Source: Qipengyuania nanhaisediminis (GTDB lineage: Bacteria > Pseudomonadota > Alphaproteobacteria > Sphingomonadales > Sphingomonadaceae). From it: a stretch of 64,000 nucleotides of DNA. The translations under genes were made by a program, and so were the position numbers. The notes below the pieces were generated by a model. It did no database searches, was not told the DNA's origin, and saw only the letters and a program-made list of their open reading frames with translations. Position 1 is the stretch's first letter. Each line of letters starts with the position of its first letter. The stretch covers positions 434,001 to 498,000 of the forward strand of contig NZ_FOWZ01000002.1 in NCBI RefSeq assembly GCF_900115585.1, written 5' to 3'. Below, one piece after another: positions 1 through 10,751 of this stretch.

Positions 1-1
1 C

Positions 2-688
2 TCCTCTCGCGGGATAGGCGCCGCTTCCCGTACGGCACTCGAAGCGCGCGGCGCGAAAGTGATTGGGCAATCGACCTCGGGCGAAGGCTTCGGCACCCTC
101 GCGGCGGACTTTCGCGACCCCGACGCGCCGGAGGCCTTGTGGCAGGCCGCTCTCACGCAGGCAGGCGGCGAAATCGACGTTCTCGTCAACAATGCGGGCC
201 TGTTCGATCCCAATCCGATCGAGAAACCGGACGGTGACTGGCTGGAGGCATGGGAAGAAACCATGCGCATCAACCTGACTGCCTCCGCCCAGTTGAGCAG
301 GCTGGCGGTCCGCCATTGGCAGGAGCGCGGGGCCACGGGCCGGATCGTCCATGTCGCCAGCCGGGCAGGCCACCGCGGCGATTCGCCGGCGCACTGGCAC
401 TATGCGGCCAGCAAGGGCGGGATGCTGGCGATGCACAAGACCATCGCGCGCCAATATGCCGCAGAAGGTATCCTGAGCTTCGCGATCACGCCCGGCTTCA
501 CCGACACCGCCATGGCGGGCGATTACCTGGACAGCCGGGGCGGCGCGGGCCTGTTGGCCGACATTCCGCTTGGCCGCGTGGCGGAACCGGAGGAGATCGC
601 CCGGATCGTCGAATTCCTCTCGCTGGATGCCCCGCCATCGCTTACCGGTGCAACACTCGACGCCAATGGAGCAAGCTATGTCCGTTAA
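2..688 (+). CDS. SDR family NAD(P)-dependent oxidoreductase (5' end outside window)
   Basis: The frame is open from the first bases, so the gene begins before the window. An ATG at 59 is internal, because the cofactor-binding glycine motif (SRGIG) is read upstream of it. Classical short-chain dehydrogenase features follow: VNNAG near residue 64 of the visible part, a catalytic Tyr-x-x-x-Lys (YAASK), and the PG-F-TD segment after it. The reaction is an NAD(P)(H)-dependent alcohol/ketone interconversion; the substrate cannot be read from sequence. The stop lies inside the next gene (11-base overlap with the metallo-beta-lactamase start at 678), suggesting co-transcription. Family call is firm; specific function unknown. 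Confidence 0.9.
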   Translation, partial: SSRGIGAASRTALEARGAKVIGQSTSGEGFGTLAADFRDPDAPEALWQAALTQAGGEIDVLVNNAGLFDPNPIEKPDGDWLEAWEETMRINLTASAQLSRLAVRHWQERGATGRIVHVASRAGHRGDSPAHWHYAASKGGMLAMHKTIARQYAAEGILSFAITPGFTDTAMAGDYLDSRGGAGLLADIPLGRVAEPEEIARIVEFLSLDAPPSLTGATLDANGASYVR

Positions 689-1634
689 AGCGCTGGTCGC
701 GGCCCTGCCCTTGCTCATCGCTGCGTGTGCGGCGGTTCCTGCACCGCAAGTTGAGGATGCAGACACGCCCCCCTCGCCCGCGCCAACGGCAAAGCCGGTG
801 AACGCCCACGAAATGCAGATGGCGTTTCTCGACGCGTGCGAGCCGTGGGACGAGTGGGACAAGCCCGCTCCACCGTTCCAGTTGATGGGCAACAGCTGGT
901 ATGTCGGCACTTGCGGCATCTCGGCGGTCCTGATTACCGGCGATGAAGGACATATCCTGATCGACAGCGGCGTGCCCGAAGCCGCCCCGCTGGTCCTCGC
1001 GAACATCGCCTCGCTCGGCTTCGATGCGAAGGATGTGCGCTATCTCCTGATGAGCCACGAGCATTTCGACCATGTCGGAGCGCATGCTGCCATCAAGGAA
1101 GCGACAGGTGCGCAAGTCGTGGCGTCGGCAAGAGCCAAGCCCGTGCTCGAAACGGGGAAAGTCGCCGCCGACGATCCGCAGGCCGCGTCCGGCCATCCCG
1201 ACATGGTCCCGGTAAAGGTCGACCGCGTGGTCGGCGATGGAGAAATGCTCGATCTCGGCAACCTACGTGTTACGGCGCATGAAACCCCCGGCCATTCGCC
1301 CGGGGCGCTCAGCTGGACATGGTGGTCGTGTTCGCTCCCCGGCGAGCCGCCCGTGTGCAACCGCTTCGCCTATATCGACAGCCTGTCCGCGGTTTCCGCA
1401 GACGATTTCCGCTTCACCGATCACCCGGAAATGGTCCGCGCATTCCGGACCAGCATCGATAAGGCACGCATGCTCCAGTGTGAGTTTCTGGTGACGCCGC
1501 ACCCTTCGGCCGGGTCCATGCTCGACCTGATGAGCGGCGAATACGGGCTCTACCTGCACAAGGGATGCGGCTTTTATGCAGAGCGGCTGAGCAAGCGCCT
1601 CGATGAACGCCTTGCCAAGGAAGCTGCCGAGTGA
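678..1634 (+). CDS. Subclass B3 metallo-beta-lactamase, lipoprotein-type signal
   Basis: Zinc hydrolase of 318 residues. All six B3 ligands are visible: His127, His129, Asp131, His132 (HEHFDH), His206 (TPGHSPG) and His275 (VTPHPS). The DSLSA segment near residue 234 matches the B3 Ser221-type loop. Known family activity is hydrolysis of penicillins, cephalosporins and carbapenems in the periplasm. The N-terminus has a hydrophobic stretch ending in IAAC (Cys17), so a lipid anchor is likely. I chose ATG 678 over upstream in-frame codons because it gives the signal peptide and has GGAG six bases upstream. It overlaps the SDR stop and shares a GTGA overlap with prmA. Chromosomal B3 enzymes are known in Erythrobacter, so this looks native rather than acquired. 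Confidence 0.88.
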   Translation: MSVKALVAALPLLIAACAAVPAPQVEDADTPPSPAPTAKPVNAHEMQMAFLDACEPWDEWDKPAPPFQLMGNSWYVGTCGISAVLITGDEGHILIDSGVPEAAPLVLANIASLGFDAKDVRYLLMSHEHFDHVGAHAAIKEATGAQVVASARAKPVLETGKVAADDPQAASGHPDMVPVKVDRVVGDGEMLDLGNLRVTAHETPGHSPGALSWTWWSCSLPGEPPVCNRFAYIDSLSAVSADDFRFTDHPEMVRAFRTSIDKARMLQCEFLVTPHPSAGSMLDLMSGEYGLYLHKGCGFYAERLSKRLDERLAKEAAE

Positions 1635-2533
1635 GCGCCTGGAAACTCTCGGCAGAAGCGTCGAAACCGGTGGTGCAGGCCGCCCTGCTCCAGCATGACG
1701 AGGCCTGGGACTTCCCCGAAGAATTGGTCGTGTCCGGTCGCGAAATCGCAGAAGACAAGCCGGACGACTGGATTCTGGAGGTCTGGCTCGAACGCAAGCC
1801 GACTGCGGCGGACAAGAAAGCCGTAGCTGGCCTGTTCGAAGGCAAAGCACCGAAACTCGATGCGGAAAAATTGCCCGATCAGGACTGGGTAACTTTGAGC
1901 CAGCAGGGCGTCGATCCGATCCGCGCAGGCCGTTTTCACGTGCGCACACCGGAACATGATCCCGACCCCTCCATGGTGGATTTCATCATCCCCGCCAGCC
2001 AGGCATTCGGCACCGGCCAGCACGAGACGACCGCCGCCTGCCTTGCCATGCTCGACCTGATGAAGCGCGAGGGCGTCACGGTTCGCAACCACGCCGACAT
2101 CGGCACCGGCACCGGACTGCTCGCCTTCGCGGCAATGCATTTGTGGCCCCATGCGCTGGCGACGGCTTCGGACATCGATGCCGTCTGTGCCGGCGTGGTG
2201 GAGGACAATGCAGCCCTCAACAATGTCGCGATGGGTAACAGGTCCGGCCAGCTGACGATGATCATTGCGCCCGGCATGGATCACGCTTTGCTGCAGGCAC
2301 GCGCGCCCTACGACCTGTTGATCGCCAATATCCTTGCCGGCCCGCTGGTCGAGCTCGCGCCCGACTTTGCATCTTCGATTACGCCGGGTGGAAGCCTCCT
2401 TCTGGCAGGACTGCTGCAAACCCAAGAAGCCGAGGTCCGGCGCGCCTATCAGGCAAAGGGCCTGCGGTTGGCGCGGCGCGTCACAAATGGCGACTGGTCC
2501 ATTCTCTGGCTACGCAAGAGCCGCATCCGGTGA
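1631..2533 (+). CDS. prmA: Ribosomal protein L11 methyltransferase PrmA
   Basis: SAM-dependent methyltransferase of 300 residues that trimethylates ribosomal protein L11 in the cytoplasm. Seen: the family segment FIIPASQAFGTGQHETT near residues 118-132, the SAM-binding DIGTGTGLLAF motif, an acidic end of the second strand (ASDID), and the NPPY-like catalytic block LLIANILAGPL near residue 230, where the Asn-Ile-Leu form is typical of PrmA. Starts with GTG at 1631, overlapping the preceding stop in GTGA, so it is translationally coupled to the beta-lactamase gene. A beta-lactamase upstream of prmA is probably coincidence of gene order; no functional link is known. Confidence 0.93.
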   Translation: MSAWKLSAEASKPVVQAALLQHDEAWDFPEELVVSGREIAEDKPDDWILEVWLERKPTAADKKAVAGLFEGKAPKLDAEKLPDQDWVTLSQQGVDPIRAGRFHVRTPEHDPDPSMVDFIIPASQAFGTGQHETTAACLAMLDLMKREGVTVRNHADIGTGTGLLAFAAMHLWPHALATASDIDAVCAGVVEDNAALNNVAMGNRSGQLTMIIAPGMDHALLQARAPYDLLIANILAGPLVELAPDFASSITPGGSLLLAGLLQTQEAEVRRAYQAKGLRLARRVTNGDWSILWLRKSRIR

Positions 2534-3225
2534 CCGGTCGGCGCGCCTTCAAGCTGACGGCAGCATTACTCGCCCTGCCCCTGCTTGTCGTCGCGCTTTT
2601 CCTCGCCTCGGCGTGGATCGGCAGTTCCGTGCCGCGCAATTCGGACTGGGCCGAAGCCGATGACGGGATTGTCATCATGGTAGAGACCAATGGCATTCAC
2701 ACCGGAATTGTCATGCCCGTCGTCACCGATGTGAAGGACTGGCGGCAGACTTTCCCCTCGGCAGGAATGACCCGGTCGGACGGGCGGATGCCGACCCATG
2801 TCGCAATCGGGTGGGGCGAGAAGGAGGTTTTCCTCAACACCCCGACCTGGGGCGACCTGAAGGCCAGCACTGCGCTGCGCATTGTCTTTCAGGGCGGCGA
2901 CGGTCTGATGCGGGTCGGTCATTATGCCTGGCCGCAGCCTTCCGAATATCATCGACCGCTTGTGCTGAGGCCCGAGGAATACCGCGTATTGGTAGCCGAA
3001 GTGGAGGCTGCCCTACCCCATGTGCCGCGTGGCGAAGAACGGTTCAGCCACGACAGTTTCGAACACGGCGCGCGCAATTACGATGCGCTTGGTCGCTATA
3101 CGCTGGCCAATGCCTGCAACCAGTGGGTCGGTGACACGCTGGCGAAGGCCGGGGTGAAGATGGGTCACTGGACGCCGCTGGCCGGAGGGGTGATGAAATG
3201 GATCCCCTCGCCCGTACCAAACTAA
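2530..3225 (+). CDS. TIGR02117/DUF2459 family membrane-anchored protein
   Basis: 231 residues with an N-terminal membrane segment (about residues 8-30) and a periplasmic-facing domain. The family's hallmarks are present: NGIHTG near residue 54 and a C-terminal ACNQWVGDTLAKAGV block near residue 197 with Cys, Asn and Trp. The name TIGR02117 comes from occurrences near urease regions in other bacteria, but no urease gene is here and the biochemical role is unknown. GTG start at 2530 overlaps the prmA stop (GTGA), making it the third gene of the MBL-prmA unit. Its stop overlaps by four bases with the convergent serine hydrolase. Confidence 0.8.
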   Translation: MTGRRAFKLTAALLALPLLVVALFLASAWIGSSVPRNSDWAEADDGIVIMVETNGIHTGIVMPVVTDVKDWRQTFPSAGMTRSDGRMPTHVAIGWGEKEVFLNTPTWGDLKASTALRIVFQGGDGLMRVGHYAWPQPSEYHRPLVLRPEEYRVLVAEVEAALPHVPRGEERFSHDSFEHGARNYDALGRYTLANACNQWVGDTLAKAGVKMGHWTPLAGGVMKWIPSPVPN

Positions 3226-4322
3226 GTAGTCTCGCTCGCCATCATGGCTTCATGATACTCGACTACCGAGCGCGTCACCGATTGCATCATCTCGAAGCGC
3301 GCCGCGTAGGAAGTGCGGGTCCGCGCAATCATCACGGCCAGCGAATATTGCGTGCCATCGGGCGCAGTCAGCACACCCACGTCGTTGTAACCGGAATGGT
3401 CGCCATCGAAGACCTGGCCGGTGCCGGTCTTGTGCGCAATCGACCAGCCCGAGGGCACCCCGCCCTTGAGCCGCCGCGGACCGCTCTTCGTATTTTCCAG
3501 TGTCGACAGGATGAATTCGGTAGACCGCGATGACAGCAATTCGCCCCGCGCCAGGCGCGCCAATGCCTGCGCCATCCCGGAAGCGCTTGCCCCGTCTATG
3601 GGATCGTCGAGATAATCCTCGAAGGCCTCGCGCCTCCTGTCGTCCGGCACGCGGTCGCGCGCTTCGTAGAAATTACGCCCGATGGAATAGCTGGGTCGCC
3701 AGTCGAGCCCTGCGATCGCGCTCTGCTTGCTGCGCTCGTCGGTACCGAATTGCACGCCCTCGATTCCCTTGCGGCGCATGAAGGCCTCGACCGCCTGCGT
3801 GCCGCCGACACGGCGCAAGAGCCGGTCGTTGGCGGTGTTGTCGCTCTGCGTGAGGGCCCGCTCCATGAGGTCGCGGTAATCGGTGCGGAACACGCCGCGC
3901 GTGCGCACGATGTCGCGGATCGGCTGGTAGAAAACGGTCAGGTCCCCGCGCCGGATCGCGACCGGTTCGGACAAGTCCAGAGCGCCCTCATCCACCAGGT
4001 CGAGCGCGGTCAGCGAGACCCACAGCTTGCTGACGCTTTGCTGGGGGAACGGCCTGTCGCCATTGTACGCCATGGTCGCGCCGCTTGTGACTTCGACGGC
4101 AGCGATGCCGACTTCGCCCGCAAAGCCCTCGCCGATTTGCTGCAGCCTCGCCTCGAGCATCTCTTGCCGGGCGTCCAGTTCCGGTTCCTCCTTGACCACT
4201 TCTTCGGGCATGACCCGCTCTGTGAATTCCGCAGCGCTTTCTGCCGGACCCTGCACGCAGGTACCGAGCAGGAAGAACGCGGAGACGATCAGGAGCGTGA
4301 GGGTTACAAGCGGTCGGGTCAC
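3222..4322 (-). CDS. Class A beta-lactamase-like serine hydrolase
   Basis: 366 residues with an N-terminal hydrophobic export segment. Penicillin-recognising motifs are in order: SxxK (Ser96-Lys99), SDN (160-162) and KTG (298-300, HKTGTG). The omega-loop Glu166 motif ExxLN that deacylates penicillins in true class A enzymes is not recognisable: the region after SDN reads GTDERSKQSA and then carries an insertion of about 30 residues. It may therefore act on peptidoglycan-like substrates or bind beta-lactams slowly rather than be an efficient beta-lactamase. Starts with GTG at 4322. An acidic segment, residues 38-60, separates the signal from the domain. Convergent with the DUF2459 gene. Confidence 0.8.
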   Translation of the reverse strand: MTRPLVTLTLLIVSAFFLLGTCVQGPAESAAEFTERVMPEEVVKEEPELDARQEMLEARLQQIGEGFAGEVGIAAVEVTSGATMAYNGDRPFPQQSVSKLWVSLTALDLVDEGALDLSEPVAIRRGDLTVFYQPIRDIVRTRGVFRTDYRDLMERALTQSDNTANDRLLRRVGGTQAVEAFMRRKGIEGVQFGTDERSKQSAIAGLDWRPSYSIGRNFYEARDRVPDDRRREAFEDYLDDPIDGASASGMAQALARLARGELLSSRSTEFILSTLENTKSGPRRLKGGVPSGWSIAHKTGTGQVFDGDHSGYNDVGVLTAPDGTQYSLAVMIARTRTSYAARFEMMQSVTRSVVEYHEAMMASETT

Positions 4323-4368
4323 GGTAATGCCAACAAAGGCGCGCGCATAAGTTTCCGGAAAGTCGGGA

Positions 4369-7016
<2,648 letters not shown>

Positions 7017-7038
7017 GCGGGCAAGCCGATAGTCAGAG

Positions 7039-8031
7039 TCATGAGATCCACGATATTCCCGAGGTGGTGAGCGACCATCCACCGGGTATCGGCTTCATGA
7101 CGTAGCCCTGCCCTTCGCCGCCCACGTTGCCGAATATGCGGGCCCCTTCGGCAACACAGCGGCTGCGCCCGTCGCAATCGAGCCGCGCTTCCAAGAAGAC
7201 CGCGGGACTGTCATCGGCACGCAGCCTCACACCCCCGTCCTGCCAGCGGCATGCACCGGCGCGATAGACGTGCTCGAATCTGATCGAGAGGCGCGAGAAC
7301 AGGGCGTCGTCCACTTCGCGCAGGCAAACCGGGCGATCGTGAAAGGCTTCTCCTTCGCGTAATCCTGCGATCATGTGGGCAAACAAGGCCTCTCGCGGAT
7401 CGTCGATACCGAGAATTTCGATCGCATCGCTCCCGCTGTCAGCTGGATGATTTCTCACGCTATCGAGGAAGTCTGGTGCAGGTGGCGGCGGCGGAGGCGG
7501 TGGCGGACGGAAGTTTTCGTCTTGCACATAAACGCGCTCTACCAATTCGACGCTATGGAGCTGCACGGCAGGCCCCGTTGCGCAGCTTTCGGGCACCTCC
7601 TGACTGGCAAAGTCGGAGATCGGCTGAGCAGGTGGCAAGGAGCCACGGCCGCCGCGGATCCTGTCGCCCACCGCTATGCGCAAGCCATCCGGCAATTCGA
7701 CGGCCGCGCTGCGTTCCGCGTCGCGGACGATTTGCGTGCCTTCGGGCCAGAGGATCACAGCCTCTTCCGGAGCGCCGGACAGGTAGAAACATGGTCCGCG
7801 CTGGACCACTGTACCCGCCTGGATCGCCTCCAGCGCACCGATGTTGGTGTAGGTTAGCAGTGCCGGCATTACCTCGCCTGGCTGATCCGCCGGTAATTTC
7901 CCTTCGGGCACTTCAGGTGTCCGCCCGTCTCTTTCCCCGGAACAGGCCGTCAGCGCGACAGCTAAAAGCGGCGCGCAGAGGAGAGACAGCGCCGGATTAT
8001 GCCGCCCTTGCCGATGTGCGCCATTTTCCAT
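7039..8031 (-). CDS. Lipoprotein with nine-proline linker and C-terminal four-Cys domain
   Basis: 330 residues; I start it at ATG 8031 because this gives a lipoprotein signal with lipobox LTAC (Cys30); the open frame upstream overlaps the neighbouring gene. Residues 60-165 form one domain with a Cys at 81 and one at 150. A run of nine prolines follows at 176-184. Residues 211-325 hold Cys at 236, 261, 286 and 292 with the same Cys-x5-Cys end as the two repeats in the upstream lipoprotein, and I read it as a third copy of that domain. It begins 5 bases after the stop of the upstream lipoprotein, so the two are co-translated. Probably exported to the periplasmic side of the envelope. Function unknown. 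Confidence 0.7.
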   Translation of the reverse strand: MENGAHRQGRHNPALSLLCAPLLAVALTACSGERDGRTPEVPEGKLPADQPGEVMPALLTYTNIGALEAIQAGTVVQRGPCFYLSGAPEEAVILWPEGTQIVRDAERSAAVELPDGLRIAVGDRIRGGRGSLPPAQPISDFASQEVPESCATGPAVQLHSVELVERVYVQDENFRPPPPPPPPPAPDFLDSVRNHPADSGSDAIEILGIDDPREALFAHMIAGLREGEAFHDRPVCLREVDDALFSRLSIRFEHVYRAGACRWQDGGVRLRADDSPAVFLEARLDCDGRSRCVAEGARIFGNVGGEGQGYVMKPIPGGWSLTTSGISWIS

Positions 8032-8036
8032 TTCGC

Positions 8037-9014
8037 TCAGGATATCACCCCATTGCCGGTGCGTTCGACGGTCCAACTGCCGTCGACGCGACGAATGCGG
8101 TATTCCCATGCCTGCGCGCCAAGATTTGCCGTGATCCACCCGCCCCATGCCGTGCATTCGTCCTTCGTCGGGCAGACCGTCCGGCGCACCGAATAGATCA
8201 CCGCCCGTTCGCCCGTGATGGCATCCACGACAAGCGCATCATCCTTCCACACGCAGCGGTCGAACGGGGCAAGCTCGGGATAGTGCTGGATCAGCGCGAC
8301 TTCGACCTCGTCCGGCAATGCCTGTGAGGTCTGGTTTCCCTGCACGATCGTCGCACAGGTCGTGGCATAGCGTTCGGGATTGGCGAATTGCTCGTCCAGC
8401 AGGGTTTTCAGCACTGCCATCTGCGGTGTGTCCGGCAGTTCTACACGGGGTTCGGGTATCGGTTGGGGAGCGGGGTCGGCGGCGGTAAGGACAATGTCGA
8501 GTTCCTCACGCTCTATACGCCATTCGCCATCCGCGAAGGTCATCCGGAAGTAGCTCCAGCCGTGCTGGCCGTTCGCATAATAGCCTGCCCATGCAAGACA
8601 GACTGTCGGCGTGTCGCACACCAGATCGTGCACGTCGAAGATAGCGGCTGGCTGTCCGGTGTCACCTGCCACGATATCCAAGCCGTCCCGCTCGCAGCGA
8701 GATAAAGGCGAGAGAGCAGGAAAGCGCACGATCAGCTTGACTTCGACTTCCGGATCCAGCGGACGGGCGCGCGACGCCTCGTTATATAGATCGACCCTTT
8801 CAGCTGCCGCGCATACGACGGGATAAGGGCGCTTCGATTGCGCGAAATAATTCGCCAACCGGTATTCCAGCAGCGCGAGGCGAGGCGTCTGGATGTTCTC
8901 GTAATAACCGGTCGCGAACGCGCCTTTCTGCGGTTCATAGCGCGGCAAATAGGTCGTACAGCCCGCAAGGGCGGTAAGCGCCAACGTCGCACAAAGGGTT
9001 CGTATCCAAGGCAT
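8037..9014 (-). CDS. Lipoprotein with internal duplication of a four-Cys domain
   Basis: 325 residues with lipobox LAGC (Cys19). Two homologous halves are visible: residues 45-169 (Cys 68, 107, 133, 139) and 198-318 (Cys 220, 254, 281, 287). Both read Cys, then PEVEV or DEVEV-x-LI, then P-x-L-x-P-x-x-RC, a D-x-x-TG-x-x-A-x-I segment, VC-x5-C, A-x-x-G, and a closing G-x-W-x-x-ER. A Pro-rich linker (180-197) separates them. The paired cysteines in an exported protein suggest two disulphides per domain. I do not recognise the family. It sits directly downstream of recN and upstream of a relative carrying one copy of the domain. Confidence 0.75.
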   Translation of the reverse strand: MPWIRTLCATLALTALAGCTTYLPRYEPQKGAFATGYYENIQTPRLALLEYRLANYFAQSKRPYPVVCAAAERVDLYNEASRARPLDPEVEVKLIVRFPALSPLSRCERDGLDIVAGDTGQPAAIFDVHDLVCDTPTVCLAWAGYYANGQHGWSYFRMTFADGEWRIEREELDIVLTAADPAPQPIPEPRVELPDTPQMAVLKTLLDEQFANPERYATTCATIVQGNQTSQALPDEVEVALIQHYPELAPFDRCVWKDDALVVDAITGERAVIYSVRRTVCPTKDECTAWGGWITANLGAQAWEYRIRRVDGSWTVERTGNGVIS

Positions 9015-9053
9015 TACGGCGAATAACGCCCGAAATGCCGACCAGTGCCCCGG

Positions 9054-10718
9054 TCAGGCCTTTTCCAGCAGCCTGTCGGCCTGCGCGCGCGCTTCCGGCG
9101 TGACTTCCGCGCCCGAGAGCATGCGGGCGATCTCTTCCTGCCGCCCCGCTTCGTCGAGTCTGGTCACACTTGTCTTGGTGACCGTGCCTTCGGAGCTCTT
9201 GGCGATCATGTAATGCATGCCGCCGCGTGCCGCGACCTGCGGGGAATGGGTGACGGCTAGCAGTTGTCCGTCGCTTGCCAAACGGGCGAGACGTTCGCCG
9301 ATTGCGCTTGCCACCGCGCCGCCCACGCCGCGGTCGATCTCGTCAAAAATCACGGTTGCCGCCCCGCCCTGCTCGGCCAGCGCGACCTTGAGCGAAAGGA
9401 TGAAGCGCGACAGTTCGCCGCCGCTGGCGATCTTGTTGAGCGGTGCGAAATCGGCGCCCGGATTGGTGGCGATGAGGAATTCGACGCTGTCCATCCCGTG
9501 CGGACCCCAGCGCTCTTCCGGGAGCGCGGCGACAGCCGTCTTGAAGCGCGCGGCATCCAGCTTGAGCGGAGCGAGTTCGCGCGCCACCGCCTCGTCGAGG
9601 CGCATGGCCGCGGCGACCCGGTTGGCATGCAGCGCCTCTGCCTCTGCCGTGTAGCGCGCGCCAGCGGTCTTGGCCGCCTGCTCCAGCGCGTCCAGCTCGG
9701 CCTCGCCCCCTTCGATCGAGTCGAGCTGGCTGCGCATCTCGCGCATCTTCTCGGGTAGTTCGTCCACCTCGCAGCGATGCTTGCGGGCGATTGCACGCAG
9801 GTCGAACAGGCGCGTTTCAGCAGCGTCGAGCGCTTGCGGATCGTGTTCGAGCGCTTCGGCCGCAGCCTGCAGCTTGTCCTCCGCCTCGCCTGCCTCGATC
9901 ACAGCGCGGTCGAGGGCGGCAAGCGCTTCGGCTAGCAGCGGGTGTTCGGGCGCTATGCGGTCGAGGCGGCGTGCCGCAACCCGCATCGATGCGAGCGGCG
10001 AGTCCGAGCCTTCCCACAGGTGGCGCAATTCCTCGAGATCGCCTGACAGCTTCTCGCCCTTCTGCATCGCGGCGCGCGTTTCGGCGAGACGCGCTTCCTC
10101 GCCCGCCTGCGGTTCGAGCGCGGTCAGTTCGGACAGGTGGGCCAGCAGCAGATCCTGGTCGAGTTTCGCCTGTTCCAGATTGCCGCGCGCCTCGGCGAGC
10201 TTGTCTTCGGCATCGCGCCAGGTCGCCCAGGCCTGCTCGACCTTGGCGGTATCGCCCCCGGCGAAGCGATCCAGCAGGGCACGGTGACCGCGCGGGTTAA
10301 CGAGGCCGCGGTCGTCGTGCTGGCCATGCAGCTCGACGAGGTGGCCCGCCATCTCGCGCAGCAGGCCGACGCTGACCGGCTGGTCGTTGACGAAGGCCTT
10401 GCTCTTGCCGTCGGCTTTCAGCTGGCGACGGATGATGAGCGGTTCGCCCTCCTCGATCTCGATATCGGCATCGTCGAGCAATTCGGCGAGCGGATCGGGC
10501 AGAGCAGCGAATTCGAAGCTGGCACTAACGCTCGCCTTGTCCTCGCCGCCGCGCACAAGGCCGCTGTCGGCACGGTTGCCGAGCACGAGGCCGAGCGAAT
10601 CCAGGAGGATCGACTTACCCGCCCCGGTCTCGCCCGTAAGCACGCCGAGCCCGCGCCCGAAATCGAGGTCGAGCGCTTCGATCAGTACGATATTGCGGAT
10701 GGCCAGCCGGGTGAGCAT
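9054..10718 (-). CDS. recN: DNA repair protein RecN
   Basis: 554 residues, normal size for this SMC-like ATPase of double-strand-break repair. N-terminal Walker A (GETGAGKS, about 30-37), long central coiled coil rich in Ala/Glu/Leu (about 150-370), then the ABC signature region (SGGELSRFILSLK), Walker B (TVIFDEIDRGVGG) and the His switch (VTHSPQVAA) near the C-terminus. A perfect AGGAGGT Shine-Dalgarno lies at 10726-10732, just before ATG 10718. The gene lies between nhaA and the two lipoproteins on the same strand. Confidence 0.95.
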   Translation of the reverse strand: MLTRLAIRNIVLIEALDLDFGRGLGVLTGETGAGKSILLDSLGLVLGNRADSGLVRGGEDKASVSASFEFAALPDPLAELLDDADIEIEEGEPLIIRRQLKADGKSKAFVNDQPVSVGLLREMAGHLVELHGQHDDRGLVNPRGHRALLDRFAGGDTAKVEQAWATWRDAEDKLAEARGNLEQAKLDQDLLLAHLSELTALEPQAGEEARLAETRAAMQKGEKLSGDLEELRHLWEGSDSPLASMRVAARRLDRIAPEHPLLAEALAALDRAVIEAGEAEDKLQAAAEALEHDPQALDAAETRLFDLRAIARKHRCEVDELPEKMREMRSQLDSIEGGEAELDALEQAAKTAGARYTAEAEALHANRVAAAMRLDEAVARELAPLKLDAARFKTAVAALPEERWGPHGMDSVEFLIATNPGADFAPLNKIASGGELSRFILSLKVALAEQGGAATVIFDEIDRGVGGAVASAIGERLARLASDGQLLAVTHSPQVAARGGMHYMIAKSSEGTVTKTSVTRLDEAGRQEEIARMLSGAEVTPEARAQADRLLEKA

Positions 10719-10751
10719 CAGGAGACCTCCTAGCCCACCAGAAGCCTCGCG

